From Diatrype stigma (lineage: Eukaryota > Ascomycota > Sordariomycetes > Xylariales > Diatrypaceae), in contig JAKJXP020000049.1 in the NCBI GenBank assembly GCA_022225965.2, positions 248,001 through 312,000 of the forward strand: a stretch of 64,000 bases of DNA, written 5' to 3'. Shown one piece after another: positions 1 through 11,492 of the stretch (position 1 is the first letter of the stretch; the number at the start of each line of letters is the position of its first letter). Under the pieces are notes generated by a model. That model was given only the letters and a program-made list of their open reading frames with translations. It was not told the origin of the DNA and did not search any database. A program made the position numbers and the translations under genes.

Positions 1-3000
1 GGATGCTATGCACCTACATTAGACCGGCCGCGTATGTCTAGGTACCGATAATGCTTGGGGGTATGATAGAGCCATCTCGTTTGAGTAGAGGCTCCTCGAT
101 GCTGCATGTAGAGGTTACAGGGCGACCTAGAGCCATACGGGAGGTGGGCCCTGGAAATATATCGTCCAAGCAAAGAAATAGCTAGGCAATTATTGGAGGT
201 GGAAATTGTTGAGTCAATATTCATAGTACCACTTGGAATAGCTTTGATGAGGGTGTGAACCGAGATGGTCGTTTGAGATCCTCGAGGTCGAGCCACCCCC
301 GATGCCATCTGCGTGTTGATTCGAGCGTTGCGGTCCCAGAACCATGGATTTTCAGGGTGCAGACGCAGGTTTATGGAGAAGCCAGAAACGCGTGACGCGC
401 ATCTGGGCGAGATGCAAGAGAGGCACCTGTTATTCCTTCGCACGATGGAATGCCTGAAACGGCAGATAGCTCCTTGAGTAGATAGGCAGGTAGCCCTGAC
501 AATCGCCGTCTATCACGACGAGCGGGGAAGTGATGACGGGGAAGCGATGACAGGCCTTGATGCGGCTCTTGTCAACCTGGTGGTTCTACCTACCCCTTTA
601 AGCGCGATGTGGCATCTCGACTCGACCCGCTTCCCTTCCTTGCCCCGAATTTGGAGGCTCGAGAGACCCCTTGGCGAGCAGCCATCTGCGATCCCCTCTC
701 CTCTGCCCCTGATGGCGAGATAGATGCCGGGGTGCAGGTTGTCTCGGTCAAGAGAGGAGAGATCCAGATCCGAACAAGGGCGCTTATAGCGTCAAAGGCC
801 GAGCAGCATTGACGCCGCATGCGTGATCATGGGACGGATGCGCGCGAATTTTTGCTGAGTCCGGCCGTGCTAGCTATAGATAAAAGGGTGAGCCTGTCTG
901 ACAGAGTGAAGGGGAGGAAATCAAAGCGGCCCCCTCGCGGTTCAACGAGAACCTGTAGTTGACATATCTCAGAGCTGCGACCCATGCTAGCGGCGGGTGG
1001 TGAATGAAGGTGTGTCGAAGGAAAACGGCCGTTCTGACGTCTGATTGGAAAGCGAGCTTAAGCCGGAGGAGGACCGAAGTGGAGTAAGGCCGAGCCGATT
1101 TTCCATTGGCCCTAAATTCTAGGAAGTCTACGAAAGAGAATTAATGCTCGGGCCCCAGCTACTATGTAGTGAACCCCGGCCCTGACCAAAACGATCGAGG
1201 AAGAGCAAGGTGAACGGAATATGAGATAGGACTGCATTCATCTGATTGGAAAGAAATAGCTGCATGTTTTCGAAGAAATGGTTAGAGCCAGCTCCATCTG
1301 CTAGGGCAGATCCCAGATGTCACCGAGTATCCCGGGTTCCGGTTCTGGGCATTGCCGTTTCGGGAAGACTCCAACACCACTGCAGGGGCTCTCCGGGATA
1401 GATTTATTACCCTGTGGTCCCCGCTCACCTCTGGTGTTCCTTTGGTGTTCCTTTGGTGTTGCAATGTGATGTTTACTATAATCGTACCGCAAGCCAATCC
1501 GAGAGTGCTGATTGAGGTTACTGTAGCCCTATGTGAGGTAGATAGTATAGTATGACCCGGGGTGTGAGTGCAAGATGAAAGGGGTGCGTTCCAGATACAG
1601 AAAATTGCGGATCACGTCGTTAGACTGTTGACTCCAAGTCGTTCAGAATCACATGCTATACCTGTAGTGTATGCAAGTGCACATATATCTTCTCGGCAAT
1701 TTCTAGCCACAGAAAACCCACGAAGATACAAGTACAGTATCAGATGGTCAATCCAGTTCTATAGGTATGGTATGGAAGCAGGTTTGTGATGCGCAGGGGA
1801 GTCTCGGTTAGCAATGGGATTATGGGGAAATGTTTCATTTGGATATAGCTATGGGGGGGATTCAAGTCTCACAGGTTTATAGAAATAGGAAGGAATGTCG
1901 GGGTATTCTTTACCCATATCACAGTTGCACAACTTGCACGTAATAGGTGAAAATGCCCTGTAGATATCTGGGAGATCTTAGTTGAGCCTAGTACAGGCTA
2001 CTTGAGGCACATGTGTATACACTAGGATATGAAGTGTGTGGCGCGTATGTGAAGGTCGACTATACACCTTTTCTCCCTTTTCGTCTACGAAGTACTATTA
2101 ATGGTACCTAAAGTAAGGAAGCAAGGCTATTAGCGGCATCCCCGCATCCGCTCTTTGCCGCCTTCAAGCAACACAAAACACAGACGAGGCTTAAATACTT
2201 ACTTAACTAAAGATATACATACGGTCATCTAGGGATAGATACGAGGATAGTTTGACTACATGTGACCCTGGCTAAGCACGGCATAAGTAGGCCGATAGAA
2301 AGAGACAGGAGAAGATTGGTATTGAAGACTCGTAGAGAATCTGAACTACACACCTAGCCCCAGCTCCGCGATCCGCTCATCGACAACGTTCAACGGTTCA
2401 ACTCCAGTTAGCAGCCTATTATTTACAAGAGGACAAACGGCAGCTCGAGGTTGCATAGGAGACTCGAGCAATCAATAAGCGTGGCAATAACCGGGAATGC
2501 TTAATGGATTTACCTGCCTGTATGATACATAGCTTTCTTACATACGAATACAGCATCGTCGTCTATACTAGCGCCACAACTAACAACTATAGCTCTAAGG
2601 CGTAAGAGTAAGCGCTGAGAATCGAGATGGTGGGTCGGATATGCGGACATAGCGCTCGCTCGTCGATTCTCACCAGCGGGACGTGAATGCAAAAGTATAT
2701 TCCTGCATATTCCTGTCCTGAGAACAGGCGCGACCATCTCCAGTTGACTGCAGGGACGCGCAATAGGGGCAAGATTCGACGGGGATCGACGGCCCCCTTC
2801 GATGTCCAGTCCAGGAGACAGACACAACGATGGGAGGGGGGTGCATGCCATCTGGAGAAAACGGAGAAGCGGAATGTTGCGTTCGACTTCGTGTTCCCTA
2901 CCTACCTCAATACCGAAACGGTATGCCTCCCTTGTGTATATCAGCTTCAGCTAAGAGTGCGAGGCGAGGAGCGACTGGCCGGGCCTTGGTTGCGGTCTCT

Positions 3001-5457
3001 TGTCCTACGTGGGGACCGTAAGGGGGAGCGCGCGAACATGTTTTCGGGGTCGCTTGCTGCATGGGAAGACTTTGCAGGTGGTTTGGCACTGCTGCAACTT
3101 GCAAGTTGGTCCCGTCTTCGATGAGTCAGTCGTATTCGGAAGCCTACCTACTTAGTGACCGGCCCGGGCCCGACGACATCCACTCAAATAGACGATTAAA
3201 CAAGGCGAAAGATGGAGGTGGTTGAGGTGGTAGGTAATAAGGTGGGAATGCGTTGTCCGGACCAAGTGGCTTGTAACGTTTCAAACGACTATCGACTATA
3301 AGGGAGACTCAATACCACTGAGTTTCACTTAACTGATAGTTGACAGACTGTACCATACCTTAGTAAGTATGAATTGGGTACGGATGTATTGTACAAAGAC
3401 CCGTGGACGTGGCTCCTTGCCTACTTGTGTGGCGCAGCTGTATTAAACTGGTATTAAAATGGAGATTTCGGCATTCACGAATGGCGAAGGGCAAGCCCCA
3501 GTTGCTCTCCCCCACATTCTTACCTAATTTGCTAGATCGGTATAGATACTCTGGATACTCTGGATACTTCGTAATTCGTACGTGATATAATGAGCTCCAT
3601 AGTACGATATGGATACGACATATCTTGTTCATCTTGACCCAATGCCATACCAGCATACTTGCATATGTAATAGGACATGCAACCTAATGTTACCTAACGT
3701 TTCCACGTTTCCACGTTTCCACTTGAGCAAGTGAGGCAAGAAGGCCTCCTGTTCCTGCATAGATAGCCCAGCCCGATAGCCTCGACAACGCACGCACGCC
3801 CGTCCGGAGTGGCGTCAGGTGGGCTGGTGGACTGGCTGCAGACTGGTGGGTAGAGAGGCGAAGAGAGTCAGAGATGCTGCATGTTGGTAGCTTGTTCGGT
3901 GGTTACCAAGGTCGTTATTAGGTGGTTTCTAAGATACTCAGGTACGAAGGTCGCTTCTTAGGGCCATCATGGCCGCTCTACCGGGCCCTCGCTGACGTAC
4001 AATATGCATCTCGAAATCCCTTCCGAGCTGAAAACTCCATGTTCCACGCTCTAGATTCGTCCCTAAGCGGCAATGTGGGGGCGGCTAATCGGAGCTTAGC
4101 TAGCCGATCTAAAACAAGCAGAACCCGACTGCAGACTGCTGCAGACTGCAAAACAGGCAAAAAAGCCAAAAGCACCAAGCCAGGGGTTCTATAGAAGAAT
4201 AGAGGGGTTCTGGGGGGGTTTTCGACTGCCGGGCTGCCTCAATACCCAGCCACACCCCCTCATTGCAATTCATTGGTAATAACCTGGAAAGATGGATCCT
4301 GGGATTCCGCATCGCAAATTCGCCGCCAACTACGTACACGAACGAACGAACATGAGGTGGAAGCTGCCCACGTTTCATCCCATCCAAGGCTGTCCTTATC
4401 CTATGCCTTGCGCCCTGTGACCTCATACGTAGAGGTTTGCCAACAACAGCCCAAGGGGAATCCGTTGGGTTTGGAATCATCACCTGACCGCCGCATGCAA
4501 GCCGGGGAGTCGTGGTGTGTGTGTGTGCATGGAGCTCTACCTGATCATCTATTACTCGTGATCTATTACTCGGTGAAATTGGGCCACTGTCGCTCGCTGC
4601 CTTTCGACCTTGGAGCCAGATCCGCTGCTGTGTCGCCGTGTCTCCATGCATTGGCTGTTGGGCGGCAAACGCCTTCTGAGTCTTTGATGTGCATTTGTCA
4701 TCGGCACAGCATGTGAGCCTTTAGGCTGGAAGGAGCGATTGCGAACTGCGACGATGGTTGCGCCTTGGTTTCGGATCATAGGCCTTCGCTGCCTGTCTAC
4801 GCTCGACTCGCAAGCGTCGTCATGTTGAGCTACACTCGATCGAACGAGTACGCGTGATTGGGCCAGTCGTGCTTTCGAACGGCCCAACCACGTCCGTCTG
4901 GGTACATAGTGGTCTGAACCCGAGGGATTCTTGCTAGGCGTTGGGCTCATGCTCGTCAGTCTGGAAGCTCGATTCTGGCCTAGTTCCCATTGCGCGAGAC
5001 CAAGAGGGAAGGACAGGAAGAGTCCCTTGCGGACCCAAACGAGGCCGCATAGCTCTTGTTGGACATTGCAATATGCTGCCGCTGATGAAGATGGCGCGAG
5101 AATAAGTCCGTATCATGATAGACCTCTGCTGTGGGGATTCGTACCCTCTTGCTTTCTTTCACAAGATCTAACTGAGTCTTACCTTCGCTCCCTGTCTGCC
5201 TACCATAACGGGTTTTGCCACCACCACCACCACCGCAACCACGATACTTTCCCCCCACCATCACCCCGCTCCTCGCAGCAGCCCCCATCCTCTCCGCCAA
5301 GCTCCATACTTGTCCCCTTAACCTGCACAGCGGATTAGACGCCGGCTTGGGCCCCCTGCTCGCCACGGCAACTTATCCGGAGAAAAGCGCCGAGGTTGGG
5401 TTCCGCGCGGCCAATGGGAATAGTGCACACGTGAAGCTAACAAGCTCGTACGTGCAG
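1..5457. other. Gene-poor 5' region of the window
   Basis: I see no gene I can support here. Open frames of up to about 180 codons occur on both strands, but they overlap one another, lack recognisable domains, and are not linked by convincing splice sites. Short low-complexity tracts occur, such as a CCA-rich stretch at about 5217-5240. This could hold an unrecognised lineage-specific gene or the 5' exons of the candidate gene that follows. Confidence 0.5.
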
Positions 5458-5939
5458 CTCCTCGACCCGGCGGGCCAGTCCACGCGCGTGGTGGCCGAAA
5501 TGCCCAAGAAGAGAGAGCTTCTGGACCGGCCGCGTCAGGGATCCCTCGGTAAAGGTATGGGGCTGCTAGGTCGGCGTGCTTCCGGACGGCACCGGCTTGC
5601 GCTGGGAAAGCGTCGCTGCGGTCCCGGATTATGGGTATATGCGTATGGCTATGGCTATGGTCGTGGTGTTGGTGGTGGTGATGCTGTGAAGATGCGCTGT
5701 GGCTATTCGATCCGCAGGATGGGGGTCCTCGCTGCGAGGTCCTTGGAGAGATGCTGGTTAATGATCGTGTTGTGAGGTTGATGCGCGGGGGCCAGCTGTT
5801 GGGAGGCGGCAGCGGCGATGGTGGTGGTGGTGGGCCTTCGATGTTGAGCGTGTACATGGTGCTGGGGTTTGCGGCGCTGTATGAGCGGGGACAAGAAACA
5901 GGGCGGAGGGTGGGCATTTCGAGAACGGCGACTTCATGA
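5458..5939 (+). CDS. Possible spliced hypothetical gene, 3' part
   Basis: I do not recognise this protein. Two GC-rich open segments read like coding sequence when joined. Exon A, about 5458-5554, encodes LLDPAGQSTRVVAEMPKKRE and more. It is preceded by GCTAAC...GTGCAG, which looks like a branch point and acceptor, and is followed by a GTATGG donor. Exon B, 5692-5939, enters after TGTGAAG, continues LWLFDPQDGGPRCEVLGEML, then a Gly-rich linker and a short hydrophobic stretch (SMLSVYMVLGFAALY), and stops with TGA. The join keeps frame. The 5' end and start codon are not found; the frame also stays open upstream to 5215 without an ATG. An overlapping minus-strand frame of 199 codons is the main competitor. 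Low confidence. Confidence 0.3.
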
Positions 5940-6476
5940 TTGACGGGGGCGATAGTGGTGACGGGGGTGCCGGTGCGTCTCAGTCACATAGTTGACGATG
6001 AGTCGATGTCATCGAAAAGGGGAAGGGGAAGGGGAAGGACGGGTCGTTGTTGGTAAGATGATTTTCGCACAATAAGCATGTCTGCCGTCTCCTAATAAAT
6101 CAACGATCTAGTTCGGCGTCACGTCGCAGTCTAGGAGAGACAGTGGTCTAGTGGTCTACTAGTCAATATATTCATATACTCGTGTGATTTTATGAGATCA
6201 GGGGTTGAGCTCATTAGATCTGTTCATGGAAATTGAACTTCAGGCTTCTTGTATGTAACCGCGGGATATCGTTGTCGACCCCAGCAAGGGATTCGCCCCT
6301 ATCTTCGTCTTCATGGGATAACCGAAGAGGTAAAGGCTAGGCAAAACACAACAACTATATAGATAGCATAGAGAGCACAATACATGATACAATAATACAC
6401 ACAAGGTGAGAAAGAAAACAAAATTAAAAATTAAAAAATCAAGTTCCTTCCCAAGGAACTCCTAAGCTATCACTAG
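5940..6476. other. Intergenic, 3' flank of tRNA pair
   Basis: No gene seen. At 6433-6438 the minus strand carries T6, a good RNA polymerase III terminator for the upstream tRNA-Pro. It follows an 8-bp perfect hairpin (AGTTCCTT / AAGGAACT, about 6442-6460). A GGAAGG-type purine tract lies at about 6016-6040. Confidence 0.5.
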
Positions 6477-6605
6477 GCCCGAACCCGGGATCGAACCGGG
6501 GACCTCTCGCATACAGAAGAATGTAAGATCCATAAACCAATACAGGTATTATGCAGCATACAATCAAACCCCAAAGCGAGAATCATACCTCTAGACCATC
6601 CGGGC
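6477..6605 (-). tRNA. tRNA-Pro (UGG) with intron
   Basis: The minus strand folds as a full tRNA. The acceptor arms are GCCCGGA and TTCGGGC. The anticodon stem CTCGC/GCGAG carries loop TTTGGG, giving anticodon UGG (Pro). The T arm is CCCCGGTTCGATCCCGGG, and the B box GGTTCGATCC is intact. An intron of about 57 nt sits at the canonical place, one base 3' of the anticodon, so the mature tRNA is about 72 nt. A T6 terminator follows within 45 nt. Confidence 0.92.
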
Positions 6606-6633
6606 AAATAAAATGAACTTTTGCAAAGGAAGC

Positions 6634-6718
6634 TCCCGATCGGGGAATTGAACCCCGGCCACCTGCGATTTGCTGCCATCGTGACAAGCAGGTATCCTAA
6701 CCACTAGACGAATCGAGA
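6634..6718 (-). tRNA. tRNA-Asp (GUC) with short intron
   Basis: The minus strand gives acceptor arms TCTCGAT/ATCGGGA, a D arm with AGTGGTTAGG, anticodon stem CCTGC/GCAGG with loop TTGTCAC (anticodon GUC, Asp), and a T arm with GGGGTTCAATTCCCC. About 14 nt (CGATGGCAGCAAAT) interrupt the loop just 3' of the anticodon and look like a very short tRNA intron. The gene lies 28 bp upstream of tRNA-Pro on the same strand, with only a TTTT run between them, so a dicistronic precursor is possible. Confidence 0.9.
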
Positions 6719-7438
6719 AAGAAATCAATGTGAAAGCAGCTGAGCTGCTTGATTACCTAATGGTTGAGACGATTGCGTCTAACGGAGGACTATATTTTCG
6801 TAGGGAGGGATCTATAGATAGACGGATAGATAAATAGATGGAGAGATAGATCGGAAGCGGCCTAACTATGTAGCTTTGTGGGTCTGGGTATAGATTGACG
6901 TTGGATGGCGTTGGGTGGCGTTGGGTGAGTGAATGCCTACGATAAGTTCACTTAAGGATATCATGTTTTCTCAAGGGCTGGATTCTATTCTTATGACTCT
7001 AGTCTAGCTGTTGAGTTAAGAATGTTATATTATATGGTATGAAGTGTTGCTTTGGTGACAAGAAGAGTAGAACTCCATAGATTTGCTACTCAGTGAAATG
7101 GGGTTTTATTGTGTGAGCTTAACGTGTGCGAACACTATTATCCACTGATAAGACATGTATACTGTATACTCACTGTAGTTCACGATAAAGACTTGTCGAA
7201 CTGTTGAAAGCAATGCAAATCATATTATGATCAACTGATCATAGATGCACTAAAAGCTAGCTAATGCTAGTCCATTTTTGCTCCCAAAACGCCTGCTAAA
7301 CCGGTAGATACCAATCCCTTATTGAGACACCCTATCCGTGACTTTGCTCTGACATGCTCCTGAAACAATAGGCATCAATGTCCCATAATCATCAATCATT
7401 CCTCATCATTGTTCTTATACTTTTCTTTCGCGAACCCC
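6719..7438. other. Intergenic between tRNA genes and hsp98
   Basis: AT-rich, with no gene seen. It contains the 5' flank of the minus-strand tRNA pair, a GATAGAT microsatellite at about 6808-6851 and a GGCGTTGGGTGGCGTTGGGTG repeat near 6906. It must also contain the 3' UTR of hsp98. Confidence 0.5.
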
Positions 7439-10222
7439 TTAATCGTAGATGTCCTCGTCCATATCCTCTCCGGCAACATCCTCTGCCGCATCCTCCTCGT
7501 CGATGAGCATGTCATCCTCCTCACTCAGATCACTCTCGGTGTGGTTGGCGAACACCTGGATCTTGTTGCCGACAAGGCCGACCTTGGCGGCCTCGCCGTC
7601 TCTGATGGCACCGCGCAGGATGAGCACAGCCAGACGGTTGAGCACCTCCTTCTCGATGAGTCTTTGCAGTGGTCTGGCGCCATAGACGGGCGAGTAACCG
7701 GCATTGCCCAGGTAGTCCTTGGCTTCGTCCGAGACTTGTATGAGCACGTTGCGGTCGTTGTCTGACAGCCGCTTCTGGATTTCAGTGAGCCGCAGGTCGA
7801 CAATCTTCCGGATTTCGCGGCGCGTGAGCCGGTTGAAGATGACGATCGAGTTGATCCGGTTGAGGAACTCGGGCAGGAAGTAGTTGCGTAGAGCGTTCGT
7901 GACAAGCTCCCGGGTCGTGTTGTCAATCCTGCCGTCCCGGCCTGATGGGCGCGAGAGGAATTCTGCACCCAGGTTGGAGGTCATGACAACGATGCAGTTC
8001 CTGGCATCGACGACACGACCTTGGCCGTCCGTGATACGACCGTCATCCATAAGCTGCAGCATGACGGTCAGGATCTCCTTTGCGGCTTTCTCCACTTCAT
8101 CGAAAAGTAGGATGGAGAACGGCTTCCGACGGAGAGCCTCGGTCAGTTGACCGCCAGCGTCGTGTCCGACATATCCGGGCGGAGCACCGATCATTCGGCT
8201 GAGCGAGTGCCGCTCCTGGTACTCAGACATATCGAACCGAATCATAGCCTTGGGGTCGTCGAACAGGAACTCAGCAAGTGCTTTGGTAAGTAGCGTCTTA
8301 CCTGTTCCGGATGGACCGCAGAACAGGAAGCTAGGCGGCTGGTTGGGGTTGCTGAGTCCAGACCGCTGTAATCGAATGGCGTTTGAGACAGCTTGGACGG
8401 CTTCCTTCTGACCGACAACCAACTTGCCCAAGGCCTTCTCCATGTGGATGAGCTTCTCCTTCTCGGAGGTCTTGAGTCGAGTAACGGGGATGCCTGTCCA
8501 CCGCGACACAATTTCGTTGATCTGGTCCGGTCCGACCACATCCGTGATCATCGCACCGCTGCTGTCATCGTTGGCAGCGTTAGCGACAGCCTCGGCATCA
8601 GCCTTGGCCTTTGCCCGCTCCAACACCTTGATGGCATTCTCTTGCTCGGGAATGGCGTAATATTGGAGATCAGCAGCCCTTGCATGGTCGCCCATTCTGG
8701 CAGCATCCTCCATCTTGACCTTGAGCTGGTCAAGCTTCATCTTCGCTTCCTGGATATCCTTGCCGCGCTGCTTCTCGCTCTCGTACTTCTCCCGGAGAGG
8801 TCGTAGCTCCTCCTCGACATTCTCGGCATCCTTCTTGGCGACCTCGAGACGAGCCTTGGAGGCATCATCCTTCTCGCGGGACAGAGCGTGAATCTCAATT
8901 CTGAGTTGCCGCAATTTCCGTTCTAGAGAGTCGATGATTTCTGGTTGCGACTCCCTAGCTACTCTGACAGCGGCAGCAGCCTCATCGATCAAGTCTACTG
9001 CTGAGTCAGGTAGACGCCGCGATGTGAGATATCGGCCAGCGAGGTTGGCAGCAGCGACAATGGCGCTGTCGGCAATGGTGACACCATGGTGGACTTCGTA
9101 CTTCTCCTTCAGACCTCGGAGAATGGATATTGTCTCAGGGATACTGGGCTCCTTGACAATGACCTGCTGGAACCGTCGCTCGAAAGCGGCATCCTTCTCG
9201 ATGTATTTTCTGTATTCAGAGAGGGTGGTTGCACCAATGCAATGCAACTGTCCACGGGCCAGCATGGGCTTCAGTAGGTTGGCAGCATCCATGCCGCCCT
9301 CGCCAGAAGATCCAGCACCCATGAGTAGGTGAATCTCGTCGACGAACAGGACAATCATATCCTTGGAGTCCTCGATCTCCTTCAGAACTCCCTTCATCCG
9401 CTCCTCGAATTCACCCCGGTACTTGCTTCCAGCTACCAAGGCACCGACATCCAGGGATAGCAGCTTGCAGGCCGCCAGGTTGTCTGGGACATCGGCGTTG
9501 ACGATCCGCTGAGCGAGACCTTCAACCACAGTCGTCTTGCCGACACCGGGCTCACCGATCAAAACCGGGTTGTTCTTGGTCCGTCGGGATAGAATGCGGA
9601 TGACCCGTCTGATCTCCTCTTCTCTACCGATGACAGGGTCGATCTTGCCTTCCCGTGCCATGGCAGTCATGTCGACGGTAAACTTGGCGAGGTTTTCGTG
9701 CTCTTCCTCGGTGTCTGCAGTCTTCGAGTCTACTCTCTTGGTGCCGCGTATCGTCTGAACTGCCTCCTGGACTAACTTGGGTTTCGGAATGTTGGCGTCC
9801 TTCAGGGCAGCCCCGATGGCGGGGTCCTCGGCGAGTGCAGTGATCAGGTGGTCCACTGCGATGTAGGAATCCTTTTGTGTCTTCTGCATCTCGTGTGCTT
9901 TTCTGAGGACGGAGCTGAATGATGATGCCATCGAGACGGTCTCTGGCGGTGGATCTTGACTGGGCAGACGGACCAAGGTCTTCTTGAGTGCCCGGTCAAG
10001 CAGTTGCGGGTCACCATGGGCCCTCTCAATGACTTGCTTGAAGAGACTTTGTGAAGGTGCCGGGCCATTCTGCTGGTCCTTGGACTGATCCGGCGGGGGA
10101 TCTAGTAGGGAGACTGCAAGATGTACTGGTAGTAGCTGGGAATGTGAATATTGTTGTGCCAACTCCATGGCATCCTCTAGGGCCTTCTTGGCCCGATCTG
10201 TGAACTCCATGCGGGAATTCAT
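7439..10222 (-). CDS. hsp98: Heat-shock disaggregase Hsp104/ClpB family (Hsp98)
   Basis: Single-exon 927-residue AAA+ disaggregase. With Hsp70/Hsp40 it pulls proteins out of heat-induced aggregates in the cytosol and nucleus by ATP-driven threading. The Clp N domain is at about 5-160. AAA-1 has Walker A GEPGVGKT at 223-230 and Walker B ILFVDE-type residues followed by the sensor region. The ClpB/Hsp104 coiled-coil middle domain is at about 430-560. AAA-2 has Walker A GPSGTGKT at 636-643 and the LLFDEVEKA box. A C-terminal VYGARPLQR sensor-2 motif precedes an acidic tail ending DEDIYD, typical of the eukaryotic cytosolic form. ATG at 10222 gives MNSRMEF; a second ATG four codons on is possible. 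The promoter is shared with mL67 and carries candidate heat-shock elements. Confidence 0.97.
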   Translation of the reverse strand: MNSRMEFTDRAKKALEDAMELAQQYSHSQLLPVHLAVSLLDPPPDQSKDQQNGPAPSQSLFKQVIERAHGDPQLLDRALKKTLVRLPSQDPPPETVSMASSFSSVLRKAHEMQKTQKDSYIAVDHLITALAEDPAIGAALKDANIPKPKLVQEAVQTIRGTKRVDSKTADTEEEHENLAKFTVDMTAMAREGKIDPVIGREEEIRRVIRILSRRTKNNPVLIGEPGVGKTTVVEGLAQRIVNADVPDNLAACKLLSLDVGALVAGSKYRGEFEERMKGVLKEIEDSKDMIVLFVDEIHLLMGAGSSGEGGMDAANLLKPMLARGQLHCIGATTLSEYRKYIEKDAAFERRFQQVIVKEPSIPETISILRGLKEKYEVHHGVTIADSAIVAAANLAGRYLTSRRLPDSAVDLIDEAAAAVRVARESQPEIIDSLERKLRQLRIEIHALSREKDDASKARLEVAKKDAENVEEELRPLREKYESEKQRGKDIQEAKMKLDQLKVKMEDAARMGDHARAADLQYYAIPEQENAIKVLERAKAKADAEAVANAANDDSSGAMITDVVGPDQINEIVSRWTGIPVTRLKTSEKEKLIHMEKALGKLVVGQKEAVQAVSNAIRLQRSGLSNPNQPPSFLFCGPSGTGKTLLTKALAEFLFDDPKAMIRFDMSEYQERHSLSRMIGAPPGYVGHDAGGQLTEALRRKPFSILLFDEVEKAAKEILTVMLQLMDDGRITDGQGRVVDARNCIVVMTSNLGAEFLSRPSGRDGRIDNTTRELVTNALRNYFLPEFLNRINSIVIFNRLTRREIRKIVDLRLTEIQKRLSDNDRNVLIQVSDEAKDYLGNAGYSPVYGARPLQRLIEKEVLNRLAVLILRGAIRDGEAAKVGLVGNKIQVFANHTESDLSEEDDMLIDEEDAAEDVAGEDMDEDIYD

Positions 10223-10621
10223 TTTGGCGGTGTTTTGGGGTGTAGTGTGTTGTGTTGTTTCTGGTTTGCAGTATGTGTCTTGTCTGGCGTGTGAGAAATA
10301 TGAGTTTCAGTAATGGGGTAGTGTGTGTTTGATGTGGTCGCTTAAGACAAGAATCGCGTGGGTATAATTGTATGTGTAGAGAATACTCTGTTTTCTGTTG
10401 TGGAATTCGTAAGATCTGGTGAACAAAGGAAGGGAGAATCAGAGAATTGTGAGACACAAGGCTTATTTATCTTCTGCCTGAGGTTCTGCCTTGGAAAGTG
10501 CCTTGGAGAATGGAAGAAGGCAATAGTGGGGAGTATCGCATGCCAGACCATTCGATAGTGACGAGAAAGTCTTCCATGGACGTCGAAAGCAGGTGCCAGC
10601 AAGTTAATGGACGTACGAGTG

Positions 10622-10647
10622 CTTTTCAGCGGCTTCGGGACCTTTCC
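10622..10647. promoter_or_regulatory. Candidate step-type heat-shock element
   Basis: Three TTC units at 10625-10627, 10634-10636 and 10644-10646 are spaced 9 and 10 bp apart. This is the arrangement of a gapped Hsf1 site (GAA units one helical turn apart when read on the hsp98 strand). It lies about 400 bp upstream of the hsp98 ATG. Inferred from spacing only. Confidence 0.35.
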
Positions 10648-10663
10648 TGATAGCACTAGACGC

Positions 10664-10727
10664 AGGTAGACACAGCTAGACGTGACAGCTAGACACAGCT
10701 AGATACAGGCAGATACAGGGAGATACA
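10664..10727. repeat. 10-bp degenerate tandem repeat in promoter
   Basis: Successive decamers AGCTAGACAC, AGCTAGATAC, AGGCAGATAC and AGGGAGATAC, preceded by AGGTAGACAC and a slightly longer copy. The unit length matches one turn of B-DNA. The repeat lies about 450-500 bp upstream of hsp98. Confidence 0.7.
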
Positions 10728-10769
10728 TCACTCGATACTGCATCATAGGCCCATAGGCGGCGATTCACC

Positions 10770-10799
10770 AGCAATCGGGAGCAATCAGGAGCAATCAGG
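10770..10799. repeat. Three 10-bp repeats AGCAATCNGG
   Basis: AGCAATCGGG followed by two exact copies of AGCAATCAGG. Each unit has a CAAT core, so three factor sites on the same helix face are possible. This is a second decamer array, distinct from the one about 45 bp away. Confidence 0.75.
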
Positions 10800-10817
10800 A
10801 AGCTTCGCCCCGGTAGA

Positions 10818-10829
10818 AGAAGGTTCTAG
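10818..10829. promoter_or_regulatory. Candidate heat-shock element AGAAGGTTCTAG
   Basis: The sequence matches nGAAnnTTCnnG exactly and is preceded by TTC...GAA units (TTCGCCCCGGTAGAAGAA). It lies about 600 bp upstream of hsp98 and about 665 bp upstream of mL67. It fits Hsf1 binding by consensus; function is inferred. Confidence 0.45.
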
Positions 10830-11492
10830 CGGGTGCTGGTGGGGCAAGCCTCCAACTGCGCCAACAGGTGCTGAGGTGCCTCAAGTGCAGCAGGTGCGGC
10901 AAGCCTGGACTGTGTCACTGCCTGATTAGGCGGCTTCTGCCCAATCACATTGCTCAGCTCCCGCGTTTCGTGCGCCTGAGAGATCGCACTAAGATGACAA
11001 TGACTGGTAGCTGCACCAGCCAATCAGAGCAGACTGGTTCTCCACAAGCGGGCTACAAGCTCCGGGCAGCTGCAGCCTGCTGGGCTGACTGCAGGTGCCC
11101 AGCGTTCAAAGTTATCGGAACCCGCCGTTGCAGGTGTTCACGAGTGTGCCAGCCCTGCCCACCCTGTCAGTGCAGGTGCCAGGGCAAAATGTCGGATCGG
11201 CATTTCTCGAATACCGACAGGTTGAGAGACCGCAATTGGATCTCGCGGTGGGTCGCCGATCGAGCTCGATATCGATTTTCCTAATCGGAAATTTGGGAGG
11301 CATTGGATTGGACTCGAATTGGATTGGATTGGATTGTCAGTCTGTCCCGTCACTCAGTGAATCAATTGCAACGACCCCCGACCGACCGACCGACCGACCG
11401 ACCGAGCTTCACGGCCTGCGACACGACGTAACGAAACGAAACACCAAGACAGGTGCGAGGGGAGGGGCACCAACACCCACACCACCACAACC

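Larger units (their letters stand above)
10223..11492. promoter_or_regulatory. Divergent promoter region, hsp98 / mL67
   Basis: 1.27 kb between two divergent start codons, with no gene inside. It holds the hsp98 leader and promoter, candidate heat-shock elements (10622-10647 and 10818-10829), two sets of 10-bp tandem repeats (10664-10727 and 10770-10799), CCAAT-like boxes (near 10940 and 11022) and a CCGACCGA repeat at about 11378-11403. Confidence 0.6.

Noticed and set aside
3941..3952. TACGAAGGTCGC, matching the end of the 22.1-kb MITE
   Set aside because: Only about 12 bp match and no partner inverted end was found nearby, so a second copy cannot be supported.
5318..5917. 199-codon minus-strand frame with HHHHQHHDHSHSHTH
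   Set aside because: The His-rich part is the complement of a GGT/GTG repeat, and the plus strand gives more protein-like sequence; kept only as the competitor of the candidate gene.
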